Source: Colwellia sp. (GTDB taxonomy: Bacteria > Pseudomonadota > Gammaproteobacteria > Enterobacterales > Alteromonadaceae). From it: a DNA stretch of 64,000 nucleotides. The position numbers were made by a program, and so were the translations under genes. The notes under the pieces were generated by a model, which worked only from the letters and a program-made list of their open reading frames with translations, was not told the origin of the DNA and ran no database searches. Shown here one piece after another: positions 27,397 through 36,665 of this stretch (positions are counted from its first letter, which is position 1; each line of letters starts with the position of its first letter). Location: NCBI GenBank assembly GCA_020630795.1, contig JAHDIK010000001.1, positions 323,458 through 387,457 of the forward strand. Direction: 5' to 3'.

Positions 27397-28037
27397 TTGT
27401 CGAATGGGTGAGAAAGGCTTAAATGTTCATTTAGCAAAATAACTGCTTGTGTTCTATTTTTTACGCCTAGCTTCAAAAATATAGTACTCGCGTGGGTTTT
27501 AATTGTTGATTCAGAGATCCCAAGTTCGTAAGCGATTTGTTTATTAAGTAGTCCGTCGCCGAACATCATCAGGATTTTATGTTGTTGAGGGGTAAGAGAG
27601 TTTATTTTGTTACTAACTTCGACATTGTGGCTTTGATTTATGCCAAACTCTCCATCAGGTGTCCAAAGCTTACCGTCTAACACATTTTTGATTGCAATAA
27701 TCATGTCTGGTACAGGAGTCGACTTTGGAATGAAGCCTGCTGCACCGTGCCCCATTGCTTTGTGAATATTGTCTTTGTCTTCAAAGCCTGACACGATAAT
27801 GACCCCTAATTCTGGATACTTCTGCCTTACACAAATAAGGTTGTTAAACCCTTGAGCACCAGGAATATCTAAATCAAGCAGTAGTAAATCAAGCGAGGTT
27901 TCTTCATCTAATATTTGCTGCAGTTTTGGAATTGAATCTGCTTCTAATACGTCGAGATCATTAAATTCAGCCTTTAACGTTATAGTTAGTGCTTGTCTGA
28001 ATAATGGGTGATCGTCTGCGATTAGTATTTTCATCAT
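27390..28037 (-). CDS. CrbR-like LuxR/NarL-family response regulator
   Basis: A 215-residue response regulator. The receiver (about 3-120) has the acidic pair Asp8-Asp9, phospho-acceptor Asp55 in LLLLDLDIPG, and the Lys in AAGFIPKS. The C-terminal helix-turn-helix (about 145-210) has LTPQQHKILMMFGDGLLNKQIA and GISESTIKTHASTIFLKLGVKNRTQ, the LuxR signature. Its pairing with the SSS-type sensor fits CrbR/ErbR, which activate acs and related genes. The gene is tail to tail with the sensor and the stops overlap by seven bases. The start is the first or second Met of MMK. Confidence 0.9.
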   Translation of the reverse strand: MMKILIADDHPLFRQALTITLKAEFNDLDVLEADSIPKLQQILDEETSLDLLLLDLDIPGAQGFNNLICVRQKYPELGVIIVSGFEDKDNIHKAMGHGAAGFIPKSTPVPDMIIAIKNVLDGKLWTPDGEFGINQSHNVEVSNKINSLTPQQHKILMMFGDGLLNKQIAYELGISESTIKTHASTIFLKLGVKNRTQAVILLNEHLSLSHPFDNH

Positions 28038-28206
28038 TTCAATCTATTTTATGGTGGTCTATCGACTTTTTGCGTTTATATAGAAGACGCAGATTACGTA
28101 AATGTACTGCTTAATGAAAGCTAACATACCGTATAACAGCAATGATAACAAAGAGTTTATGCAGTGTTTTAGTGTGTGCCTGTAACATTATTATAGCGGG
28201 TTATAG

Positions 28207-28392
28207 CTTCACTATCTTGAGCTAACACCAGTTACTACAGTTAATGCTGGCGAATGGGTGAAGCTGTCGGGTACTTATGAACACACGATAGCAACCCAGG
28301 AGAGTGCTGCTTTGCTTTATGTTGAAGGCGATGATGTAACGGTAGATTTTTATGTCGACGACCTATCGGTAACGTTAGTAACCGCAGATTAA
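28207..28392 (+). pseudogene. remnant of a carbohydrate-binding module (CBM4/9-like), C-terminal fragment
   Basis: An open frame without a start gives TPVTTVNAGEWVKLSGTY from 28225 and later LLYVEGDDVTVDFYVDDLSV before TAA at 28390-28392. The Val-x-Ala-Gly-x-Trp-x-x-Leu-Ser-Gly-x-Tyr opening and the closing Leu-Tyr-Val-Glu, Phe-Tyr-Val-Asp-Asp-x-Ser-Val are the final strands of the CBM_4_9 beta-sandwich found in xylanases, laminarinases and agarases. Only about 60 codons remain; a stop (TAG at 28204-28206) closes the frame upstream. A terminator follows on the same strand, as if this were the true 3' end of a lost enzyme gene. It lies just beyond the 3' end of the agarase gene. Confidence 0.65.
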
Positions 28393-28483
28393 CATGTAAA
28401 TTTAGCGAATTTTTTTACTAAGGTGGGTGAGTCCTATACTGGTAATTGAGTCAACGTAGAACTAGAAAGAAGTAAGAATAAAT

Positions 28484-28517
28484 AGAGCTAATGGATTTAT
28501 CTGTTAGCTCTTTTTTT
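28484..28517 (+). terminator. terminator after the CBM remnant
   Basis: AGAGCTAA at 28484-28491 pairs with TTAGCTCT at 28504-28511, followed by a run of T's to 28517. It is oriented with the CBM remnant and is probably its original terminator, kept after the gene decayed. Confidence 0.7.
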
Positions 28518-28618
28518 GGGCTAAAATTTGTCTTCAAAACGAAATGCATCAAATACAATTATGTATTTCATGATGAAAAAAATTACTATCTAATACTATT
28601 GTTAAATATACAAATTAG

Positions 28619-28648
28619 AAGCCGAGAACAATGCCTCGGCTTATTTTT
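28619..28648. terminator. hairpin after the agarase gene
   Basis: AAGCCGAG at 28619-28626 pairs exactly with CTCGGCTT at 28635-28642. The T-run (28644-28648) lies on the plus-strand side. It stands 36 bases past the agarase stop, so it may serve both directions. Apart from this, the CBM remnant and the preceding terminator, nothing else was recognised in 28038-28677. Confidence 0.6.
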
Positions 28649-28677
28649 ACTTTACTTTATTTTATTTTAGGTAAGTT

Positions 28678-31125
28678 TTACTGAGTACGAGCTAAAGCTT
28701 GGCTGGTATTAAATACTTGCAGAGCTGCTGTAGAAACAAAACCGCCAGTATCATTAAACCTAATCGTAACGGTATTGTTTTCATTCAACGCTGAAAGGGC
28801 TACTGGTATTTCTATTACACCAAAGTAATTGTCTCTCCCAGGGTTAACGTCACCTGTTATTTGGTCGTAGCCTCTAAAGTCACTTGGTACTGTTACGTCT
28901 GTACCGTTAACTTTTACGGTTGGCATTAATGACTTTCCATGGTCGCGACCAATACCTAAACGCAGTATTGCTTCACCTGTATTACCTACGGTTACATCAT
29001 TAATATTAAACGTGATATCCGTATTTTCAGTAATCGCTTGTTTATAGTCATTCGCGTAATACTTTACTTCATCATTGGTTTGGTTAATGTTGATGTCACT
29101 GTTGTACGTTACTTTAATAATTGCAGTGCCTTCACCATCCAATGTAATTGAATCAGGTAACTCGCTTGAGTTTGTTTCGTCAATCGATGATATCCAACCG
29201 TCAGTTTTTAAATGCTTTATGTTTACTGCTGTTATGTTGGCGGTATCAATACCAAAAGCGTGTAAATTAACGTTAGCTTCATCAAACTCTAAGTTGTTTA
29301 AAATAACGTAAGCAGTGTCGCCATCAACGTATGCATCAACTTGAATATCCAGATCTGAAGACCAAGTGTCTACACGTGTACCGTTAACCTCAGACCAAAG
29401 GTTATAGAAAAGTTCAATGTCAGAATAAACCCAGTCTGTTTGTGAACTGTCTCCTGTGCGTTCAAATTCTTGTACCATTAAACGCGGACCATACGGAATA
29501 CTTTGACCATTTTGTTCAGTGCGACCCCATTCTGCTTTTACCACAATAAACGGAATTGTTTTTGCGATTACGTCTGGTCGTTCTAAAAAGCTCATTAATA
29601 ACTTGTTAGTTGCACGCATTACTAATGTGTCTTTTTTATGCGTCCAGCCCACACTTCTTTCACAGTGGCTTGCAGCACCGTACTCAGAAATAACATAGGG
29701 CTTCATTTCACCGATCGCGATATGGCTGTAATTTTCCATCATGTCCATTGTCGCTTCAGCGTTACTACCCGAGCGGTATTTTTCTGTGTTGTTATGACAA
29801 GGAAAGTCATATAGGTGAATGGAATAAAAATCCATTTCCTCCCCAGAAGTGTCTATAAATAGCTTATCTCGCTCTTCCCAGCGTTGAAAGTTGTTTACGT
29901 CAAAATCAGGAAATGCAACCGTATATCCACCTACCGCTATGCTATTATTTTCGGCAGATTTACGAATTTCAGCTTTAGTGGTGTTGTGAAATTCAAATAC
30001 CGTTTGAGGTGAAACGTAGTTTGCGTCTGACGGATTTCTAACCGTTGTTAGATCGTATAGTGGCTCATTCATTATTTCAAAATATTTGGGCTTTGGCGCC
30101 CAGTCGTCGTGAGCAGTACTTCTAAAAAATTTAGATAAATATTGATTAAAGTAGTGGCCTGTGGCGGTGCCGAGCGGTTCACTTTGTGTATTTGTTTGTG
30201 AAAACGACCATGGCGTGGTATCGCTATAACGATTATTGGCAAAAGGAGTTATGTTTGTTCCTTCTGGCCAATATGGGTGTTGTTGACCACCGACGATCAT
30301 ATCGAGTGCTCTATGTTCCATCGCTCGAGCGTCTATTGATTTTTTACTGGTGTTGTTTGCGTAAGTCCAGCCAAAGTCTCCAGCAATGGTGCTAGCGGTA
30401 GCTTCGTCTACAAAACCTGCTCTAGCGCTATCTTCACGTACGTTGCGTAGTGCCCATCCAATACTGCCTGTATCTCGTCCAAAATATACGTCGTTGTTTG
30501 TGACAAAATTTACCATTAAGTCAGGGTCTTTGTTGGCTGCATTTCGGCTATGCACATCGTTTTCACCCCAGCCATTTTCCGTTGGCGACGCATGAATTGT
30601 AATAAATTTTTGTCGGTCGAACGTGTCTATACCGCCAACGGTGTGGCGTGTATTAAAGTTAATGTCTACATTAATACCTGCTGGTACAACGATATCTTGA
30701 GTCGTTACTGAAAAGGTATCGGATATGCCACCAATAGTCAGTGTAACATCCGATTGCGTATTAGCATTTGTTGCTGTTGTAAGGCGTACCGTAATTTTTT
30801 GATTATTCGTTATTGTGCCCGAATTCGCGGTAAATGCAGCTCCGTCAATAGAGTATTCACCGCCGACAATAGATACGGTTGCTGCGCTGTTGATACCTGA
30901 AATAGTAATTTCTTGCGAGGTTACTATAGTGTTGCTTTCTACCTCGGTTTGATCGGTAAACGTAAATGCATTTGGGGTCGTATCTACGGCTGGCGTGGGT
31001 GTTTTGTTATCGTCGGGGGTGTCGTTTGACGAACTTCCGCCACCTCCACAGTTACTAAGTGCTGCAGAAAATAACAAGGCTTGTATACAGGTAACTAAAT
31101 GCCTCTTTCTCATGCGTAATATCAT
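28678..31125 (-). CDS. GH86-like beta-agarase/porphyranase lipoprotein
   Basis: An 815-residue secreted enzyme. A lipoprotein signal ends at the lipobox LSNC (Cys26), followed by a Gly/Ser/Asp linker and an Ig-like domain (about 50-145). The catalytic (beta/alpha)8 barrel starts near residue 150 (INVDINFNTRHTVGGIDTF, FITIHASPTE). Clan GH-A residues are visible: the acid/base Glu354 in KYFEIMNEPLYD and the nucleophile Glu481 in PYVISEYGAASH. Beta-sandwich domains follow to the C-terminus. These features fit GH86, whose known members cut agarose or porphyran of red algae. It is not in a visible polysaccharide locus. The start is supported by GGGAGA six bases ahead. Family call good, substrate inferred. 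Confidence 0.8.
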   Translation of the reverse strand: MILRMRKRHLVTCIQALLFSAALSNCGGGGSSSNDTPDDNKTPTPAVDTTPNAFTFTDQTEVESNTIVTSQEITISGINSAATVSIVGGEYSIDGAAFTANSGTITNNQKITVRLTTATNANTQSDVTLTIGGISDTFSVTTQDIVVPAGINVDINFNTRHTVGGIDTFDRQKFITIHASPTENGWGENDVHSRNAANKDPDLMVNFVTNNDVYFGRDTGSIGWALRNVREDSARAGFVDEATASTIAGDFGWTYANNTSKKSIDARAMEHRALDMIVGGQQHPYWPEGTNITPFANNRYSDTTPWSFSQTNTQSEPLGTATGHYFNQYLSKFFRSTAHDDWAPKPKYFEIMNEPLYDLTTVRNPSDANYVSPQTVFEFHNTTKAEIRKSAENNSIAVGGYTVAFPDFDVNNFQRWEERDKLFIDTSGEEMDFYSIHLYDFPCHNNTEKYRSGSNAEATMDMMENYSHIAIGEMKPYVISEYGAASHCERSVGWTHKKDTLVMRATNKLLMSFLERPDVIAKTIPFIVVKAEWGRTEQNGQSIPYGPRLMVQEFERTGDSSQTDWVYSDIELFYNLWSEVNGTRVDTWSSDLDIQVDAYVDGDTAYVILNNLEFDEANVNLHAFGIDTANITAVNIKHLKTDGWISSIDETNSSELPDSITLDGEGTAIIKVTYNSDININQTNDEVKYYANDYKQAITENTDITFNINDVTVGNTGEAILRLGIGRDHGKSLMPTVKVNGTDVTVPSDFRGYDQITGDVNPGRDNYFGVIEIPVALSALNENNTVTIRFNDTGGFVSTAALQVFNTSQALARTQ

Positions 31126-31343
31126 TATTTTTCTCCCAGGTTTGCGCTTTTATCTAAATTTTTATATTTAAGCTCTGTGTGGTTGTCGTTTTATATTTTT
31201 ATTGTTTTTGTAAATATTATTGGTAATTGTTAACAATATCCAATATGTCAGATTAACAGATTGAGTGATTTTTAAAAGAGAAGGAGGTAATTAAGCGATT
31301 GCTAGATAGCTAAGAATATGTTTTTAAATAACATTTAATATTG

Positions 31344-31371
31344 AAAAAGCGGCATATAAATAATATGCCGC
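31344..31371 (-). terminator. terminator of the large hybrid kinase gene
   Basis: On the minus strand GCGGCATA (31371-31364) pairs with TATGCCGC (31356-31349) and is followed by five T's (31348-31344), seven bases after the kinase stop. Confidence 0.8.
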
Positions 31372-31377
31372 AATGTT

Positions 31378-34300
31378 TTATACGTTTTCAGTAATAAATA
31401 TTTCTAAAAGTTGCTGGAGTGTTGCAAATTCTTGGTCAAAAAGTGCTGTTGTATTTGATAGCTCAGTAAAATTGACATTATTAGGGTTTTCAATAATGTG
31501 TGTTTCAATAGATTTAGCCAAGTCTTGCATTCTGTATGCATATAAATTTCCTGACGCACCTCTAATACTATGAGCCGTTCGTTTAGATAACTCTATATCC
31601 TGCGACTTTACCGCATCATGCAGCTCTTTGACATGGCCTGGCATGTCTTCTAAATACATGGTGACAAGTTTCGCGAGGAGTTTGGTGTTGCCTCTTACAC
31701 GGCTCAATGCAGTTTCCGTGTCCCACGCTACTTTTTCAATAATGTTATCTTGATCATTCTCTGTTGTTTGAGATTTGTTACCGTTGTTCGAGCTTGGTGG
31801 CGTAGGTGTGTCATGCTGCTGTTTTACTACAGCTTGGGTTGTGTTTGAGTCGCTTTCAGTCTTTACAAAATCAGCAACGTTTAATCCCGATTTTTCGATT
31901 AGCCAGTGTTGTAGTGTTGATAATAGTTGTTCGGCTTCAATAGGTTTACTTAGGTAATCGTTCATACCTACATTGAGACACTTTTCTTTATCGCCTTCCA
32001 TTGCGTTAGCGGTCATCGCGATAATAGTAATACTTTTGTGTTTATCGCCTGCTTTACTATTACGTATTGCTTTGGTTGCGTCGTATCCGTCCATTTCAGG
32101 CATTTGGCAATCCATTAACACGAGCGTATAAGGATCATTTTCAGGTGCACTTTCAATTGCAGAAATGGCTTCTAAACCATTCCCAGCAATATCTGCAGTT
32201 AAGTTAAACTCTTGTAGTATCCCAAGTGCTACATGTTGGTTTATACGATTGTCTTCAACAATTAATAGTCGAGTTGATTTTGGCCAGGTATATTTATGTT
32301 GTTGTGAAACGCTCTGATCTTCACGTTTTAATGAATGAATATAATCACTCGTTACTAATGGAGAAGCTTGTTTTAGTGTATCGCCGTTGTCCGACAATAT
32401 AGCGAGCGTGTCAAACAAGTCGCTCGTTGTTGCAGGCTTAGTAAAGTAGGCGCTGAAACCTATATCAGCAAAAAATTGATTTTCATTTTTTGTGCTAATT
32501 GAAGTCATCATAACTAACTTCATGTCTTTATAACGTGCGTGTAAGAGCTTCCCTAATTCTGCACCGTCCATTTCTGGCATTTGCATATCAAGTAATGCAA
32601 TATCGAATATTTTATTCGTATGTTTAAGCGCATATTGTTCGCAACATTCGATGGCGTTTTTACCGCAGTCTGCCTCAAATACGTTAGCTCCCCAATGTGT
32701 CAATTGCCCGTTTACGACTTCTCGATTTGTTTTATTGTCATCTACTACCAGAATATTGAGGTTCTTGATATTAAAGGTTGGCAGTACTTGAGTAGATTTA
32801 TCACTGCTTTCAATGTCAATTTCAAAAGCGAAGGTACTGCCTTTGTTGAGTTCGCTCGTTACGTGAATATCGCCGCCCATGAGTAAACATAGTTTTTTAG
32901 TTATCGCTAAGCCAAGGCCTGTACCACCATATTCTCTAGTGGTTGACGCGTCTACTTGCGTAAATTTATCGAACAGTAGTGCTATTTTATTTTCTGGTAT
33001 ACCAATACCTGTGTCGCTAATAGAGCATGACAAGGTAAGCTTATTTTGTGACTTAGTAATGGTTGCAACACGAATAACAATCTCACCCGTAGGGGTAAAT
33101 TTAATAGCATTTGACACTAAATTTGTCAGTATTTGTCTAATACGACCTGAGTCTCCTTTAACCATGGATTGGTCAATATCTTTAACGTCGAGAATAAGTT
33201 CAATGTTCTTTTCTTGAGCATGAAGAGCCATCGCGTCAGAAAAATCACCAAGCATTTTACGTAAATCAAAGTCGATAATTTCTAGCTCAAGTTTACCTGC
33301 TTCCACTTTTGAAAAATCGAGTATGTCGTTGATAAGCGTTAATAAAGATTCAGCACTTGACTTCGCTAAGTGGACTTTGTCTTCTTGATCTTTGTTTAGT
33401 TGGCTGTTGAGTAATAAACCTAGCATGCCCAATACGCCATTCATTGGCGTTCTGATTTCGTGACTCATACTCGCTAAAAATTCACTTTTTAGATTGCTGT
33501 TTTGTTCAGCAATGAGAGATGCTTTTTTCAATAAATGGCGCGCGTTATTTTGTACAATTGCTGCAGCAAATAAATCACTGATTTCATTGAGTACAGCAAT
33601 GTTTTCTTCTATGTCAGTTTGAGGTGACGATGCACTAAACACAATAACACCAAGACCATTATCGTTTGAACCCATACTAAATATTGGAATGAGATAATGG
33701 TTTGAGTTTTGGTTAATTGAATGTTCGAAGTGAATGTTGTTTTTATTGTTATTAACTTTATCTAAACACGTTAGCGTTAATGCTTCTAATAATTGTAAGT
33801 CACGTTTTGGTAATGATTCTTGGCTGTACCATTTGAGTAGCGGGGTATTGCTATCGATATCATCTTGATTTGTTTCTAGTATCATTACACCAGAATACGC
33901 AATGTTAGATAAAAACTTCAATGTGGATATTGATTGAAGCGCTTTAACGGAGCGTTTCTCCATCGAAAGTTGTTCTGCAAGTGTTTCTGCAACGCTGAAC
34001 TTTACTTGAACTAATTCATGTTGATGTTGCTGCTGCGATTCAATGAGTTTGCGTTCGCTAATATCACGCATCATGGCAGTAAAGTTGTATTCGTTTTCTA
34101 CTTGAACTTTTGATATGGCTAACTCTAGAGGGAATATGGCTCCGTCAGAGCGCAGGCCTTCCACTTCAATGGTTTTATTGGTTAAATTGCTTTTGCCAAG
34201 CTTTTGAAAGTTTTCGAATCCAGCTAAATGCGAATCTCTGTATGAATTCGGCATTAAAGCGGTGATATTTCTTCCAATGATGTCGTTACTGTTATATTTA

Positions 34301-36453
34301 AAGATCTTTTCTCCAGCAGGGTTTAATGCCGTGATGGTACCCGAAGCATCAAGCGATATAATGCCATCGGCAACTGAATTGAAAATACCTCTAGATTGCG
34401 CTTCACTATTCGCGAGAGCATATTCAGCGTTTTTCCTATCGGTAATTTCTAAGTGAATTCCCACCATACGAATAGGTTTTCTTTCTTCATCCCATGACAC
34501 AACCTTTCCTGAGCTATACACCCAAACCCACTCGCCTGATTTATGTTTCATTCGAGCTTCCATCGAGTATTCGTTTATTTCACCCGCCCAGTACTTCTCA
34601 AGTTTTTCACCTGACTCTACTAAATCTTCAGGGTGACAATTGGTTAACCATGTTTCCAGTGTTATCGGTTCAAGTTCTTGGAGGGTATAACCGATAATTT
34701 CTGCCCAACGGTCGTTAAACGAAATAGTGTTGTCTTGAATGCCCCAGTCCCAAATTCCTAACGATGCATTTTCAATAACTAGCTTTAATTGATTTGAACT
34801 TTCGGCCAGCGCAAATTCTGTTAATTTTTTATGCGTTATATCTGTGCGAATAGCAATGTAGCTTTGAGGGCGCTGATTCTTGTCCATAAATGGCACAATT
34901 GTGGTGTCTACCCAGTAAAGCGATCCATCTTTAGCTTTGTTGCATACTTCATTACGCCATGTTTCGCCGGCTAATACCGTTTTAAACATGTTCTTCCAAA
35001 AAAGAAGGTCATGTTTACCCGAGTTTAGAATGCGGTGATTACTACCGATAAGCTCTTCGATGCTATAGCCAGAAACATCAGAGAATTTTTTATTGGCGAA
35101 AGTTATTGTGCCTTTAATGTCTGTTATTGCGACCAAAGAATGTTGATCTAGTGCATATTTCTGTTCTTCTAATAATTCGCGAGTTCGTTGAAAATCTTGT
35201 TCGCTCATTTCTAATTGCTGTTCATGGGTTTTACGTAAATCGATCATGGTGTTGAACGAGGAAATGAGTTGGTTAATTTCATTCGAAGAATTGCTCGATT
35301 CAATTTTTTGACTTTTCCCCTTCGCGAAGTTCGCGCTAGAGCGAGCTAAGGCTGTAATAGGTTGAGTAAATTTACGCGCAATAAAGTACGAAGCGATTAA
35401 TGCAATTAATGTCATTACTAGCACGGTAATTAGCATGGTGTTTAACATGATTTTTGAAGCACTTAATGCATCTGATTCATTCATTTCACTCACTAACAGC
35501 CAGTTAACTTTTCCTGCTTTTATTTGCCTATTTGTCCCTATAACCCGAAATGTGGGGCCTTGATATCCGCGGATAGAAAAAGGTGTATGCTCAAGGCCTT
35601 TGGCCGCAGAATCAATCCATTGATTTACGTTAACCGTGTCTATTTTTGTTTTTAAAACATCATTCCAGTCGTTGTGTATAGGGGTTCTTAAGAGTTGATC
35701 ATTTCCAACTAAATAATGCTTAATCGGTCGGTCTTCATTAGCTGTTGTTTTAAAGGCATCAAAAATACGATCTAGTGATAATTGAACGGCAAAAACTCCA
35801 ATAAGCTTTTCATTGGAGTCGAATATGGGAGCTGATAAAAAGCCTGCGATTATGTTATTTGAAGGCGCATAGCGCTCAATCCCTGAAAAGGTTGCCTGTC
35901 GGCTTTGAATAGCGTCTTGAACTGATGATGAGAACTTCGTGTTCGAGTATTTACCATTAATAATGTTTTCACCAAGGTCTGTTTCTTCAGCAAACGTGAA
36001 TAAAATATTACCTTGTAAATCAATAAGGAAAACATCATAGATGTAATCAAAATTTTGTTTGAAAGCCGCTAAATCCTGTAAGTTTTCTTTGGTTATTTTT
36101 TCCCACTCTTTACTTTTTACATAATCAGGCAAAGGTAGCGCTTCGTTTTTCCAAGCAGTTTCATAGGTAATCAATAATTCATAAGTACCCGTTAACTGTG
36201 CTTGCGTATTAATTTCCATGAATCGGTAATCAAACCAATTATCAATAAACTGTTGGCTTAGCTTTGCTGACTGCTTTAGCTCTTTTTGAGCGCTCACCTT
36301 TAAGCTATTTTTGGTTTGGTAATAATCGAGTAGGCTGGTTAACATGATTGGTGACAATGATAAAAACATAAACCATGCTAATAGGCTAAACCGTAAAGAG
36401 TTCCATGGGGAATTTGATATTGTTTTTTCGTCCATGTGTGTTTCACTTTGCAT
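31378..36453 (-). CDS. very large hybrid sensor kinase: dCACHE-HAMP-PAS3-GAF-HK-REC2-HPt
   Basis: A 1691-residue hybrid kinase. Two membrane segments (about 20-45 and 337-360) flank a double-CACHE-like periplasmic sensor. HAMP (about 360-412) and three PAS domains (about 432-545, 553-675, 683-795) follow, the second containing the PAC segment GEWVWVYSSGKV. Then come a GAF-like region (about 800-985), HisKA with His998 (MSHEIRTPMNG), the ATPase domain (DTGIGIPENK, GGTGLGLAI), two receivers (LLDMQMPEMDG and VLMDCQMPEMDG) and a C-terminal HPt with His1628 (RTAHSIRGASGN). All phosphorelay residues are present, so the protein can carry a complete relay. Output partner unknown; the gene is divergent from the GAF kinase. 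Confidence 0.92.
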   Translation of the reverse strand: MQSETHMDEKTISNSPWNSLRFSLLAWFMFLSLSPIMLTSLLDYYQTKNSLKVSAQKELKQSAKLSQQFIDNWFDYRFMEINTQAQLTGTYELLITYETAWKNEALPLPDYVKSKEWEKITKENLQDLAAFKQNFDYIYDVFLIDLQGNILFTFAEETDLGENIINGKYSNTKFSSSVQDAIQSRQATFSGIERYAPSNNIIAGFLSAPIFDSNEKLIGVFAVQLSLDRIFDAFKTTANEDRPIKHYLVGNDQLLRTPIHNDWNDVLKTKIDTVNVNQWIDSAAKGLEHTPFSIRGYQGPTFRVIGTNRQIKAGKVNWLLVSEMNESDALSASKIMLNTMLITVLVMTLIALIASYFIARKFTQPITALARSSANFAKGKSQKIESSNSSNEINQLISSFNTMIDLRKTHEQQLEMSEQDFQRTRELLEEQKYALDQHSLVAITDIKGTITFANKKFSDVSGYSIEELIGSNHRILNSGKHDLLFWKNMFKTVLAGETWRNEVCNKAKDGSLYWVDTTIVPFMDKNQRPQSYIAIRTDITHKKLTEFALAESSNQLKLVIENASLGIWDWGIQDNTISFNDRWAEIIGYTLQELEPITLETWLTNCHPEDLVESGEKLEKYWAGEINEYSMEARMKHKSGEWVWVYSSGKVVSWDEERKPIRMVGIHLEITDRKNAEYALANSEAQSRGIFNSVADGIISLDASGTITALNPAGEKIFKYNSNDIIGRNITALMPNSYRDSHLAGFENFQKLGKSNLTNKTIEVEGLRSDGAIFPLELAISKVQVENEYNFTAMMRDISERKLIESQQQHQHELVQVKFSVAETLAEQLSMEKRSVKALQSISTLKFLSNIAYSGVMILETNQDDIDSNTPLLKWYSQESLPKRDLQLLEALTLTCLDKVNNNKNNIHFEHSINQNSNHYLIPIFSMGSNDNGLGVIVFSASSPQTDIEENIAVLNEISDLFAAAIVQNNARHLLKKASLIAEQNSNLKSEFLASMSHEIRTPMNGVLGMLGLLLNSQLNKDQEDKVHLAKSSAESLLTLINDILDFSKVEAGKLELEIIDFDLRKMLGDFSDAMALHAQEKNIELILDVKDIDQSMVKGDSGRIRQILTNLVSNAIKFTPTGEIVIRVATITKSQNKLTLSCSISDTGIGIPENKIALLFDKFTQVDASTTREYGGTGLGLAITKKLCLLMGGDIHVTSELNKGSTFAFEIDIESSDKSTQVLPTFNIKNLNILVVDDNKTNREVVNGQLTHWGANVFEADCGKNAIECCEQYALKHTNKIFDIALLDMQMPEMDGAELGKLLHARYKDMKLVMMTSISTKNENQFFADIGFSAYFTKPATTSDLFDTLAILSDNGDTLKQASPLVTSDYIHSLKREDQSVSQQHKYTWPKSTRLLIVEDNRINQHVALGILQEFNLTADIAGNGLEAISAIESAPENDPYTLVLMDCQMPEMDGYDATKAIRNSKAGDKHKSITIIAMTANAMEGDKEKCLNVGMNDYLSKPIEAEQLLSTLQHWLIEKSGLNVADFVKTESDSNTTQAVVKQQHDTPTPPSSNNGNKSQTTENDQDNIIEKVAWDTETALSRVRGNTKLLAKLVTMYLEDMPGHVKELHDAVKSQDIELSKRTAHSIRGASGNLYAYRMQDLAKSIETHIIENPNNVNFTELSNTTALFDQEFATLQQLLEIFITENV

Positions 36454-36665
36454 ATGTATACCGATTATTAATACTTATTTTAGTTATTTATGGCATGTCT
36501 AATAATAGACATATTTGTAACTTGTTGGTATTTAATTAATCAGATTTTGACGTTAATCTCAGATTTTTACGTTTTTTTCAGATCTAGCATGTTAAAAAGG
36601 TTAAAAATTAGAAAAATCAACGAGATTGTCTAAACTTATTAAAAAGACTCTAGTGAGAATTAGGT

